The translations under genes were made by a program, and so were the position numbers. The notes beneath the pieces are model-generated. The model searched no databases. It was not told where the DNA came from and saw only the letters and a program-made list of their open reading frames with translations. Below, piece after piece: positions 37,850-49,832 of a stretch of 64,000 nt of DNA (positions are counted from its first letter, which is position 1; each line of letters opens with the position of its first letter). Source of the DNA: Ehretia macrophylla (lineage: Eukaryota; Streptophyta; Magnoliopsida; Boraginales; Ehretiaceae); assembly GCA_037974665.1 (NCBI GenBank), contig CM075770.1, positions 22,741,501 through 22,805,500 of the forward strand. The letters run 5' to 3'.

Positions 37850-38792
37850 CATGTGGTTAGAACAAGAAGAAACGAAATAGGAGCTATCAAACTTAACTAA
37901 GCCGAGATAAAGGTTCTATGAGCTTGCATGTGCTACTTTTGCATTCTAGCTTGCTTGGTCGAGCTTCCTAGTAGCTTGCATGTCTTGAAGAACCTTTGGA
38001 TGAAGAACTTAAGCTATAGAGTCTATAATTTCAGCTAGGGCCGAGAGAGAGAGAGAATAAATGAGAGAAAGAATGAGAGAAAGAGAGAAAGAATGAAAGA
38101 AAATGAAAGGCTTGAAGAAATTGATGCATATGTCGGCCTAGGGCTTGCAAAATTCAGAATTGTGTCTTCAAGGAGCATAATTTTGAATCACCTAGCATGG
38201 AAACTTGCATATGTCGAGATTGGTGGAGCTTTGGGTAGAGTTTTGAGTCATTTTTTTAAGGCTTTGTGTCATAACTTGTCATAGAATGTCTAGGAATAGA
38301 TTTTGAAATTGCAAAGCTTGCTCAAATGCTCCTTGTGGTCGGCCAGGCTTGTGCAAGAATCTGAATTTTTGTCTTGATTGAGCAATATAATATTGTGTAT
38401 TTGGGATGTGCAAAAGAATAAGGAATAAAGAATAAAGAATGCTTAGCTTTTGGTGCAATTTTCGTCTTCTAGTGAGTTGAATTAGCAATTTAATATTAGT
38501 TAGTAGAGTTTGTAGGATTAATTAATGATCTAGTGCTTCGTGTAAGATGTTTTCTTGATTAGCGTGCGGGCACACTTTCCTAGGTTTAGGGCACGTACTA
38601 CGAGATAAGGCACGAACTACGAGACAAATGCACGTTTCCCAAGTAAATGCACGCAACCCTAAAGTTATGCACGTAATTCAATGCAAGGCACACAAAACAA
38701 AACACAACTCTTAAACCTAGGTCAAGGCATGCAAATCTAGGTTAGGGCACACGAAATGAGGTATCGCAGGCAAATCGAGGTCGGGCCTCACA
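37850..38792 (-). repeat. 3' LTR of element C, second part
   Basis: It resumes the C LTR interrupted at 21680 and matches 48885-49827. It includes a GA-rich tract (38042-38107) and the short-motif cluster near its end, and stops at GGGCCTCACA before the purine tract. The open frames at 38093 and 38279 are not supported. Confidence 0.93.
38042..38107. repeat. GA-rich simple repeat in the C 3' LTR
   Basis: GAGAGAGAGAGAGAA followed by GAGAAAGAATGA units. The partner tract in the 5' LTR is 49075-49139 and differs by only a few bases. Confidence 0.85.
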
Positions 38793-38809
38793 TCCTCCCC
38801 TCCTTAAAA
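38793..38809 (-). other. Polypurine tract of element C
   Basis: In element orientation it reads TTTTAAGGAGGGGAGGA, directly abutting the 3' LTR. Confidence 0.88.
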
Positions 38810-38829
38810 GAATTTCGTCCCGAAATTCA

Positions 38830-41800
38830 ATATTACCTTTGAAATAAAGCTGGATACTGTTGCTCCATTTGGTCTCATCTTTCCCATGTTGCTTCTTCAA
38901 CTCCATGATGATCCCACAACACCTTCACCATCGGTATAGATTTGTTGCGCAACTCCCGATCTTGCTAGTCTAGGATCCGAATAGGCTTCTCTTCATAAGA
39001 CAAGTTCTCCCGAAGCTGCAACGGCCCTGGCTCCAAGATGTGAGATGGATCAGGGTGATACTTCCGTAGCATTGAAACATGAAAAACGTCGTGAATATTG
39101 GAGAGGTTTTGGGGTAGTTCCAGGCGATACGCCAATTTGCCAACCTTCTCAACTATCTCAAATGGTCCTACAAACCTCGGGCTCAACTTTTCACCCTTGC
39201 CGAGTTTAATCAGTCCCCTCCGGGGTGATATCTTCAAGAATACCTTGTCGCCGACCTCAAACTCTAGACTCCGTCTCCGTCGGTTTGTATAACTTTTCTG
39301 CCTGCTCTGGGCGGTAAGCATCCGTTTTCGGATGAGGTGGATATTATCAACAGTCTTCATAAGTTCTAGTAGAAGGGTCGGGTCAAAATTCTTCATCTCA
39401 CCTATTTTATCCTAGTAAATTAGGGATCGACACTTACGTCCATACAATGCCTCAAATGGGGCCATCCCGATAGTGGCCTGATAACTGTTATTATAAGCGA
39501 ACTCCGCTAGGGATAGATATTTCTCCCAACCTTTCCCGAAGTCTAAAACACACGCCCTCAGCATATCCCCAGAATCTGAATAGTTCTCTCAGATTGTCCA
39601 TCAGTCTGAGGGTGATAAGCCGTGCTAAAACTCAACTTCGTTCCCAAAGCTTCTTGCAACCTCTTCCAAAATCGGGAAGTAAAACGAGGATCCCTATCTG
39701 ACACAATACTCACAGGCATCCCGTGCAATCTTACAATATCCGCCACATACATATCTCCCAATCTCTCAGGACTATCCTTCTTGTTCATCGGTAAGAAGTG
39801 CGCTAACTTAGTCAATCTATCCACTATGACCTAAACGGCATCATGACCCTTTGTGACCTGGGCAGGTCCATGACAAAATCCATAGTTATATGTTCCCATT
39901 TCCATTGAGAAATTTCCAACGGCTGAAGTAAACCTGTTGGTCGTTTATGCTCTGCTTTGACTCTCTGGCAAGTCAAACACCGTGCCACAAACTCCGCAAT
40001 CTCTCTCTTCATGTTATTCCACCAATAGTGTTGCTTCAAATCCTGGTACATCTTTGTTCCGCCGGGGTGAATAGTGTATCTTGAATTATGGGCTTCTTCA
40101 AGAATCTTCTTTTTTTAGCTCTGGCTCATTAGGAACACAGATCCGATTCCTAAACCTCCAAATACCATCATCATGAATGTGATAACCCGAACCTGGTATG
40201 CATTTAATGGCATTTAAATTACATTTAATTAAGTATCATCTTAAATGTTAGCATTGAACTCTGTGTTTATTTTAGTTAAATATTCATTTGTAGCATTATT
40301 TTCATATTTTGTTAATTGGTTTTATTTTTCTTGCATCTTAATGCTAGGTTTTCAATAAAATGAAAAGTAGCTCCGAGGCGGAGTAAATTTTGAACTACGT
40401 TACTTTTCGAAAATTATATTTTCTTAAATTCTTTGAGGTTTAATTGTTAATCTTTTATTATCGCAAAGTGCATTGCATTTCGGGAGCGATAGTTAGGAAA
40501 TGATTTCCAGTCCTCAGCAAATAGTGAAAACTAGTATTTAGTGTTTTAATTTTAGTGTTTTAGTTGTTGTTAGCTAGAATTAAAATTGTGTTGGTTGTTA
40601 TAGCTTTAAAATGCATAAAATAAGCTAGATTGACCAACTTAAGTTAGCATTGACCAAGAGGCCTTGACCATTTGACTTTGTGTCACCTTATATGCATAAT
40701 ATTAGCAAAATAAAAAAAAAGAAAGCTGAAAAAACAGAATACAAAGGGCCGAACATGGAGGAGGAGAAAAAAAAACATTTCAAATTCAAATCTTCGATTC
40801 TTCGCGTGAGCTTGCACAGAGTGGATTCCGAGGCATCTAGCGAGGTTTTCCTAGCGTCTAGAAGCGTCTAAGGTGAGGGTTTCATCGTTATTTGCGTATT
40901 TGAAATAATTGTGTTTAAACTTTAATTTTTGGATTTTATCCGTAGAATGTTATTTTGATCATTTTGATGCTTAAAGAATGTTACCTAGCAATCGTAGAAC
41001 ATGTATTTATATCTTTTTAACATTTTCTGCGGTTGAATATCGAAATTGGAATTTAAATTGTTAATTGAATAGTAAATTATGAATAGTAAAATCCCGTTTC
41101 GATGAAGTTGCTCCGTTATGCATTCTGTTAATGTAGGAAGGTGCTAGATATGCTAGAATGCCTAAATGTGTGGTTTAATTGGATTGTGTAATGGAAAAAA
41201 TGGAGAAAAAAGCTTAGTGAAAGTTGGGGTCGTTTCGATCAAGTTTGGAATTTTCTCGATATGCGTGAAGGCATTGTCGAGGTACGTCATGGAAGCACTT
41301 TTGGTGCAGTTGTGACATTGGTTGGGTAATCGGTTGAGGTAGTTGTAGTTCAAACGAGCAAAGGGGGAAATCGGGGCTTTGCGTGAATTCTAGGGTTAAG
41401 TAGGGTTTCGGGGTCTTTAGACGTGCCTTATGGTGACGTAGGAGGATTGGTGAAGTCGGTTTCCAAAACTCGTGGCTCGTTTGAAAGTAGTAGCATTTTG
41501 AAAGTTGGGGTCATTTTGTGATTTTGTGTGTTTTCATAGTATAATGCCTATAGAATGCTTAATATGGCTTGTTATGCTTGTTAAAGTTAATTATGATTGA
41601 ATTTGTATGTCAATTGTTGATAATGCTTGTTAGTGTTGTTCTTGTTACTTTATAGATTGTAAATGTTTGATATCTTGTTTATCGCCTCTAATATGTATTG
41701 TTGTGCTATCGCTCGTTTATCGCCTTGTATCGTGTCTTGCATTGCATAGTGTCAGGCGCGTGAGTGATGGGCCTCTCTGGGTAGCCTCGGGTTGCCAGTG

Positions 41801-44800
41801 TTGGTTGCTCTAGCTCCGTGTCCTATTCCCTTTTCTCGCTTGGGTTGCCGCCCAGGGAGTTTTGGGTCGTAGAATTGACAGAGTATGTCTGGAGTACTCT
41901 AAACGGAAGTTATAAGGTGGGTGAGCCAGTGCGTCATTGTTAAAGTCATCGGAATAGTGATCGGTACATTACTCGCTCGAGTGAACCATAGCCTTCAAAG
42001 TGTGGTATAACTTTGATTGGTTGTGTTAATGCTTTCTTTAATTGTTTATTGTATTATTGTTTATATTGAATGCCTTTTTATTGATTGTATTGTTCAACTG
42101 TACCTATTTGCATTGCACGATCTTCTTTCTCTCCACCTCGATATATGTCTCGCCCTCACTGAGTATACGTGTTGTGTATACTCACTCCTCACCACCACAT
42201 TTCAGGAAAATGTCATGTTAGCTGGAAAGTTCATGATTTTGTGAAAGTTCGTGCTTGAAGAGTTGTCTTGCGTGCCTATGTGGCTTGAGTTGTCGAAGTT
42301 GTAAAGATGTATGCTTTCATGTATTGTATGTATTTAATGTCAAAAGGAATGTAATTTAAGTTTCATTAGATTATTGAAATGGTTTGATAAGTTAGATTAT
42401 GTATCTAGTTAGTATAGCTTAACTTTAATGCATGTTTGTAATGTTCAAAGGAAAAGAGTTAGAATGGTGTGATAGTCTATTCTATGCAATAAGTTAGAAT
42501 GGTTTAATTGTCAAGCATGAATGTACTTGTAAAAGATGTGAGGAGGTAGGTTAGTCTATAAACTGGAAATGTATATTTGCTTGTGATTGCTTGTTAAGAA
42601 CAAGGCTCGGATGGCCTTGAGGTGGTTGAATGTTTGGACATGGCATTGGTCCACTTATATGCTGTCGCAGGTTTGCTTTTTGCCTAGAAACAGGGGAGAC
42701 TCCGTCCGTTTTCCCTGAAAATTATGCCCGGGTTTAGAATTGGATTGTGATTAGATTGATTGATAGAACTCCCGGTCTCGAGAGGGATCGGGGTGTTACA
42801 ATGAAACTTGAAATCTGTGTTTCTTTCTTTAATCTTCTGAAACTGTTGGTCCTTCTGTTGAGCCTCTCGTAATTCAGACAACAAGGTCAATTGAACTTGT
42901 GTAGTGGCAAAAAGTAACCCTTTTTGAGTCAATTGTGGTTTCCACAAGAATGCTTCCTCTAACAACTCCTGCACCTTAACTTCCAGTTTTGCCATGCTCA
43001 CTTTCCGACTTAAGGCATCTGCAACTACATTTGCTTTACCGGGCACATAATTGATTGTGCAGTTATAATCATCCAAAAGCTCCATCCACCGTCTTTGCCT
43101 CATGTTCAACTCCTTTTGTGAGAACAAGTATTTCAAGCTCTTGTGATTAGTAAACACCTCGAACTTGTTACCCCACAGATAATGCCTCTATTTCTTAAGT
43201 GCAAACACAATAGCCACTAACTCCATATCATGCATCGGGTAATTCAATTCATATGGCTTCGGTTTCCTAGAAGCATATGCAATCACTCTACCATTTTGCA
43301 TCAACACACAACCCAGTCCTTCCTTCAAAGCATCGTTATAGATTACAAAACCTCGACTCCCTTTAGGCAATGCAAGAACAGGTGCAGTAGTCAATCTCTT
43401 CTTCAATTCTTGAAAGTTATTCTCACACTTGTCATCCCACACGAACTTCGTTTTCTTTTGAGTGAGCTTTGTAAGCGGTCTTGCAATCTTTGAGAAATCC
43501 TTCACGAACCTTCAATAATAGCAGGCTAGACCAAGAAAACTCCAAACTTCCGTAACATTTTCTGGCTTCTTCTAAGACATCACCGCTTCTATCTTTGCTG
43601 GATCTACTGCTATTCCTTCTTGGGATATGATGTGCCCCAAAAATGCAATCTGCTGCAACCAAAATTCGTATTTGCTAAACTTCGCATACAATTGATGCTC
43701 TCAAAGTTTCTGCAATACCAATCACATATGTTGTTCATGCTCAGCCTCGAATTTCGAGTATACCAAAATATCATCAATAAAGATTACCACAAATTGGTCC
43801 AAGTAGGGTTGAAACACACTGTGCATCAAGTCCATGAAAGTTGCAGGGGCATTAGTTAGCCCAAATGGCATCACCACATATTCATAATGCCCATATTTCG
43901 TCCTGAAAGCCGTTTTAGGCATATCCTCCTTTTTGATCCGTAACTGATAGTACCCTTGCCTCAAGTCGAGCTTTGAATACACTTTAGCTCCTTGAAGTTG
44001 ATCAAACAACTCGTCGATCAGTGGAAGTGGGTATTTATTCTTGACGGTTACTTGGTTCAATCCTCGGTAATCGATGCATAGCCTCAACGTTCCGTCTTTC
44101 TTCTTTACAAATAGGACTGGTGCACCCCACGGAGAAGAACTTGGTTGAACGAACCCCTTCTTCAACAATCCTTGCATTTGGTCCTTCAATTCTTGTAGCT
44201 CGGCTGGTGCCATATGATAGGGAGCTTTAGATATCGGCTGGGTGCCAGGCAGTAATTCTATAATGAACTCAATCTTCCGATTTGGGGGTAAACCATGCAA
44301 TTCTTTTGGAAACACATCCGCATAATCTTTAATCACTGGCATCTCCTCCAACTTAGCTTTGTCCGACGGCTTGTTGATGAGGTAAGCTAAGTATCCATTG
44401 CATCCTTTTCTCAAGGACTTCACTGCTTTCGTAGATGAAATGATGGAACTCCCGGTGAAGTCTCTTTGACCCATTACCTCCAATATTGGTTGACCAGGTA
44501 TCTGGAATGTTACAATCTTCGTCCGGCAATCTAGTTGGGCATGATGCTTTGCCAACCAGTCCATCCCTAAGATGACTTCATAGTCTCGAAAGGGTAATAC
44601 AATAAGATTGGCTGAGAATTCCCTATCTTTAATTTGGATTTTACATGCTTTACAAGCTAAGCGAGTAACAAGTTTAGAACCCATCGGAGTACCAACTTCT
44701 ACTTCGTAAGGCAAACATACAACTCGTAGTTTCACACGTTGCACACATAAGGGAGTAATAAATGAATGAGTAGCACCTGGATCAATTAGCACCCTAACAG

Positions 44801-44880
44801 GTTGATTCAGTATCAAGAATGTACCTTCAACAACAACAATTTCCTCAGGAAGCTCCTCGCACTCAATAGCATAAGCTCGG
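38830..44880 (-). pseudogene. pol region of element C, interrupted by E2 (fossil)
   Basis: Domains in element order: protease about 44800-44560 (HSFITPLC, then [17 protein letters not shown]); reverse transcriptase about 44200-43500 with [28 protein letters not shown] and [10 protein letters not shown]; RNase H about 43400-42980; then solo LTR E2; integrase about 40130-39350 with the CLTCQRVKAEHKRP zinc segment, VSDRDPRF and [15 protein letters not shown]; and a chromodomain-like tail ending near 38830. Proteins are clearly related to those of A and D1 but from a distinct family. The region is heavily broken, about ten times, in line with its higher LTR divergence. Confidence 0.9.
40178..42800 (+). 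mobile_element. Solo LTR E2 (family E, + strand)
   Basis: This 2623-bp LTR begins TGTGATAACCCGAACC and ends GATCGGGGTGTTACA. It is flanked by ATGAA at 40173-40177 and 42801-42805, inside the integrase-proximal part of C. It is the reverse complement of E1 and E3 LTRs. In its own orientation: a candidate TATA area near 40686, a GGGCCGAAC leader, AGGTGAGGG at 40871-40879, TGGGTCGTAG near 41863, and CAGGGGAGACTCCGTCCG near 42690. It has no internal region. Confidence 0.94.
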
Positions 44881-44929
44881 GCCTGAACTCTAGGAACTGG
44901 AGTCTTGCCTTTACCAGCTGGTTTAACCT

Positions 44930-45971
44930 GATTTTGTCCTCCTTGCCATTTAGGGCAATCCTTGATCTGATGCTGATCACTGCCACACCGCACACATCGT
45001 CCTGACTTCTTCCAGCACTAGGCCTCGGTATGCCCCTTCTTGTCACAGTAAGAACAGTTGATAGACTGAGTAGCAGGTGAACTACCTATGGATCCACGAG
45101 TAGAAGAGACTGATGGTGCTTTAGTCGGGCCACGGTTATTAACTGGTCTATTCTAGCTCTGGCCCTGACTACGACTCTGACTCTGGAATTTCCTCTGTTG
45201 ACCTAGAGGCTGATACGGTTTCTTGTTCGGCTGGCTTGAACCGGCTCTATCAAGTTTTCTCTTCTCAACTTGGGAGGTAGCCATAAGGAGAGCAGAATAG
45301 GTAGTAAAGTCATGTGAAGCCAACTGGTCCTGAATTTCTGGCCTCAATCCAGTCGTAAATTTCCACATCTTCGCCTAAGGGGTACTGACCATGTATTGAG
45401 CATAACGGGACAGTCGGTCAAAACGAGCCTCGTACTAGGCCACCGTCATGTTACCCTGGTTTAGGTGCATGAATTCCTCAATCCGCCTCTGCCTGGAAAC
45501 TGCAGGTACGTATTTCTCCTTGAATGCCTTAACGAAATTACCCCACAAGCGAGGTGTATGATCAGTTTCCCAAAGTGCCTCCATAGTGTGCCACCAATGC
45601 TCAGCATCCCCGTGCAACAGAAACACAGCGAACTCCACCTTTTCTTCATCAGTATAGTCAAGTGGTCTGAAAATCCTCTCGATCTTAGACAGCCAAGCCT
45701 CTGCTTTTTCATCATCGGCTTCCCCATGGAATTTGGACGGGCGAAAGTCAAGGAACTCCCGCATTCTGCTATTTCTCCCATGGTTACCATCATTCCTGTT
45801 GTTGTTGTTGTTCGCTTCATGTGCATCTTGACGTTCCATCACCCGCGATACGCGATCCATGGCGTTCGCCATCATGTTAAACATAGCCATGCCGGGATTA
45901 GTTTGATGAGCATCTTCGGTCTCTTGGGGCTCACCGCTCCTATTAGTAGTGCAGGTACCAGGGCCAGCCAT
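44930..45971 (-). pseudogene. gag region of element C (fossil)
   Basis: The likely start is at 45971 (MAGPGTCTTNRSG). An asparagine-rich stretch (residues about 55-65) precedes the gag core, which shows KFHGEADDEKAEAWLSKIERIF, LLHGDAEHWWHTM and FKEKYVPAVSRQRR. A Q-rich linker and a CCHC zinc-knuckle region near 45060-44950 follow (the last reads [14 protein letters not shown] in the element orientation). The N-terminus is clearly different from those of A and D1, supporting a separate family. The frame is broken. About 245 bp of AT-rich untranslated leader separates it from the primer site. Confidence 0.88.
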
Positions 45972-46217
45972 CTATAGGCACAAATCACGATACACAATTT
46001 ATTGGAATACGACAATCAAGAATTTAATGCATAAGATATGCAACATAATATAGATACACAATTCTACAAACAGTTAAGACATGTTAATCACATAAGCACA
46101 TAGAAACAGAGAAGGCAACCTTGATATTGTCATACAATAACACATAAACAAGTCATCCTAATAACCTTAGGGCTTCTACCCACGATCCGAGAGTTAAACC
46201 CGGCTTAAGCAATCTAA

Positions 46218-46229
46218 GCTCTGATACCA
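46218..46229 (-). other. Primer binding site of element C (iMet-tRNA)
   Basis: GCTCTGATACCA is the reverse complement of TGGTATCAGAGC. It lies 11 nt from the LTR start, slightly farther than in A or D1. Confidence 0.9.
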
Positions 46230-46240
46230 TTTAGATAGGG

Positions 46241-49200
46241 TATCACGCCCCAACCTGACCTATAAAGGTTAGACTAGGGTGTGATCTAAACATTCAAGTC
46301 ATATTACGTACTTAATCGTTCATGAAAGTTTAACACTTAATGTTTAGCCTAAACTCCACAAATTCTCCGAAAAACCGACAGCATAACGGCTGTAATTGGG
46401 CTATTTAGTTTGACCTAATTTTCTAAAGGCCTCCAAACTTTCAATCTCAAATTCATTTCCAACTAATATTACTATTTATCACCAATTGAAACGCCTACTA
46501 GTTATCTCGAAGTCTCGTTTGATTGACAACCTAGCATGATACTATGTCTCATTTATTTGTTAATCCTTGTTACAAAGTACCTGTTGATCTTAACCTACAA
46601 TTGAGTACATGTTTAAGATTGGATAGATTCATTTTACTTAATCCTTTACCTGATACTTCTTAAGCTTGCGATAGATACTAACCAGTAGCGATAGCAAAAA
46701 CGACCATAGTAGTGTCTATCTAGTTATGATCAGTACAAGCCAAAATTAGACCCCAAATTACAACAGGGGTCATTTACAATACAACAACAAGCAAAATAAG
46801 AAATAGTCTTCAAGCAATATATCGTTCACAAAATGACTATAGTCAAATAAGGCACGTAGGGGAAGCAATCATTCCAAGGAATCATCGTTAGGCACGTTGT
46901 CCTTGGGTACCTGTTCCTGGTCTTCTTTACCTGAGATGATAAAAGAGGGTGAGCCCTTATGAACTCAGCGAGGGGGAACGAGAAATAAGTTTTGAAACTC
47001 ATTTTCCGGTTCAACTTATGAAAACCCTTTGCAAGCATGACATATATCACAAGTAAGTACATAATGTAATGTAAAAGTAAAAGAACACAATTACCCATCT
47101 TTCCTCCCCGAGGTCCTCTAGGAACCAAGCGAGAGTACTTATACACATAGTCAAAAGGATACGGTGAGCTTTTGCTCTCAGTTCATTTCCAGTATCAGTT
47201 GTTGCAGCCGACTTCGAATCATCCCCTTATCACGCCAAATGGGTGTACTCAGGATGTACCTCGAAATCCTACGATCCAACTCTCCGAGGAAGTCTAGCCC
47301 CCAAGCGAGAGGGAATTGGACAATGGTAGTCACGGTTGCACCGGCAAGCCCGATGCCTCCCGGTGTGCGTGAACGCTACCACGCCAGAATGAAAGGTTGC
47401 AACCTTGTATGCAATGCACATTTATGACAATTAATATAACACATTGGGAGGACAACAAAGTAGGTTGCCTCCGAACGGTCATAAGATTGCACATTGACAA
47501 GTAAACACGCGAGGCATGATATGACAGGTAATTTCACTTGTAAAGCACATGGAGTTATATGAGTATTAAACAGGCAGCCATGTAACGCATGTAAATCAAG
47601 TCATATAACTCATTTCGAAGTTCACATAATCAAATAATAAAGTCATACAACATGCAACGACGTTTACGTGGGACCGGGTGCAAGAAAGGCCTACTTGTCA
47701 ACATGTAATCATCGAAATCACATTTAGGGCTACAAGGGAAACTACGGGCAGCCTACTAATCACATAATTAAACACGATATTCATAGGATCAACACTTAGC
47801 GAGTTTTCATAGTCATTAGCGTTTCAATTCATGCTCACCCATGCGATTAAGCCCTAAGTTGTCAAGTAATTAAATTCGAGCCATGCATCAATTAATTAAA
47901 ACATCCTCAAGCATTCAAAACAGTCCATACAACATCCAAGTGCCACAATCCCAAACATTTAATACAACAAGAGAAGTTACAACGATTTTCAAGGCAAATC
48001 ACTAGATGAAAACCTCACTGCAATGGACTGTTTTCTCACAATCATTGAGACAAGCAAAAAAATCTCCAATTCCAGTGAACAAAATTTCAAATTAAATCTT
48101 AAGGAGTGAACTAAATTCAGAAACAAACCTCGCATCATTTGGAGTTCGGGTTCAAGAGTTATAGCCAAAACCGTGAGACTACGCAAAAATGTCCAGATTT
48201 TTATACATTTCAATACTTGTCGTTTTTGAGGACCATAGGGTCCGATTTAGCCTTAGTCTATTTCTGACAAAAATGTCCAGAACCGAAAAATATAGCAGCA
48301 TACCAACTTTAATACATTTTTGATATCATTTACTAAGTCAAAACGGGTTCGTTATACAAGGACAGTGAATCTGCCAAAACCTGCTTCATTTTAGCAGATT
48401 TTCCAGATTTGGACACCTCTCAATGTTTTGCCATTTTGGGGACCTTAGAGTCAAAATTAGCTTTGGCCTATTTCTACAAAAAAATTCTCAGAACTGGAAA
48501 AAATAGTCACCTACCAATTTTTACGCATTTTCAATATCATTTACCTGGTAAAAATCACTTCGCACCAACAAGTCAGAAGACTGTCCTATACTCGATTTCA
48601 TCTATCATCACATTCTAGCCAAATATCTTGCCATGCATGTTTACAAAAGCTCATGTACACACATATATCACAAGTACAAAGGTAAAAATAGACATTTAAA
48701 GGCATGCATGTGGTTTTTTTGAAAGCTTTGCAAAGAAGTTTTAGCCCTCACCTTAGCAAGACAACAAAGAAGATGCACAAACTCTTGATGAAGCATAATG
48801 TCGACCTTTTCCCTTGTTTAGCCGAGAGACAACTTGAGATTCTCTAGTTTCCTAGCTTAGTAACCAAGTTCTTAGTAGGTGCATGTGGTTAGAACAAGAA
48901 GAAAATGAAATAGGAGCTATCAAACTTACCTAAGCCGAGATGAAGGTTCTATGAGCTTGCATGTGCGACTTTTGCATTCTAGCTTGCTTGGTCGAGCTTC
49001 CTAGTAGCTTGCATGTCTTGAAGAACCTTTGGATGAAGAACTTAAGCTATGGAGTCTATAATTTCAGCTAGGGCCGAGAGAGAGAGAGAAGAAATGAGAG
49101 AAAGAATGAGAGAAAGAGAGAAAGAATGAAAGAAAAATGAAAGGCTTGAAGAAATTGATGCATATGTCGGCCTAGGGCTTGCAAAATTTAGAATTGTGTC

Positions 49201-49827
49201 TTCAAGGAGCATAATTTTGAATCACCTAGCATGGGCACTTGCATATGTCGAGATTGGTGGAGCTTTGGGTAGAGTTTTGAGTCATTTTTTTTAAGGCTTT
49301 GTGTCATAACTTGTCATAGAATGTCTAGGAATAGATTTTGAAATTGCAAAACTTGCTTAAATGCTCCTTGTGGTCGGCCAAGCTTGTGCAAGAATCTGAA
49401 TTTTTGTCTTGATTGAGCAATATAATATTGTGTGTTTGGGATGTGCAAAAGAATAAGGAATAAAGAATAAAGAATGCTTAGCTTTTGGTGCAATTTTCGT
49501 CTTCTAGTGAGTTGAATTAGCAATTTAATATTAGTTAGTAGAGTTTGTAAGATTAATTAATGATCTAGTGCTTCGTGTAAGATGCTTTCTTGATTAGCGT
49601 GCGGGCACGCTTTCCTAGGTTTAGGGCACGCACTACGAGATAAGGCACGAACTATGAGACAAATGCACATTTCCCAAGTAAATGCACGCAACCCTAAACT
49701 TATGCACGTAATTCAATGCAAGGCACACAAAATGAAACACGACTCTTAAACCTTGGTCGAGGCACGCAAATCTAGGTTAGGGCACACGAAATGAGGTATC
49801 GCTCACAAATTGAGGTTGGGCCTCATA
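46241..49827 (-). repeat. 5' LTR of element C
   Basis: This 3587-bp uninterrupted LTR pairs with 19041-21680 plus 37850-38792. It carries the reverse of the family box region near 47265, the CCCTCACC box near 48747, a GA tract (49075-49139) and the short-motif cluster (49590-49827). It is followed by the GTAGA duplication at 49828-49832, where satellite resumes. Confidence 0.93.
49075..49139. repeat. GA-rich simple repeat in the C 5' LTR
   Basis: GAGAGAGAGAGAGAAG followed by GAGAAAGAATGA units. It is the counterpart of the tract at 38042-38107. Confidence 0.85.
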
Positions 49828-49832
49828 GTAGA

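Larger units (their letters stand above)
19041..49827 (-). mobile_element. Element C with nested insertions (family B LTRs, Tekay/Del-like)
   Basis: This is a full-length minus-strand chromovirus enlarged to 30.8 kb by insertions. The 5-bp duplication GTAGA lies at 19036-19040 and 49828-49832, and the satellite phase is restored across it. Its 3' LTR is 19041-21680 plus 37850-38792 (3583 bp together) and its 5' LTR is 46241-49827 (3587 bp). The primer site is at 46218-46229 and the purine tract at 38793-38809. Insertions within it are B2 (which contains D1 and E1) and E2. The LTRs differ by roughly 3 to 4% in the first kilobase by eye, consistent with being older than D1 inside it. The coding region is broken about ten times besides the E2 insertion. 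Confidence 0.93.

Noticed and set aside
46218-46229. tRNA gene remnants at GCTCTGATACCA sites
   Set aside because: Only the 12-nt primer complement is present at each, always just inside an LTR; there is no tRNA fold.
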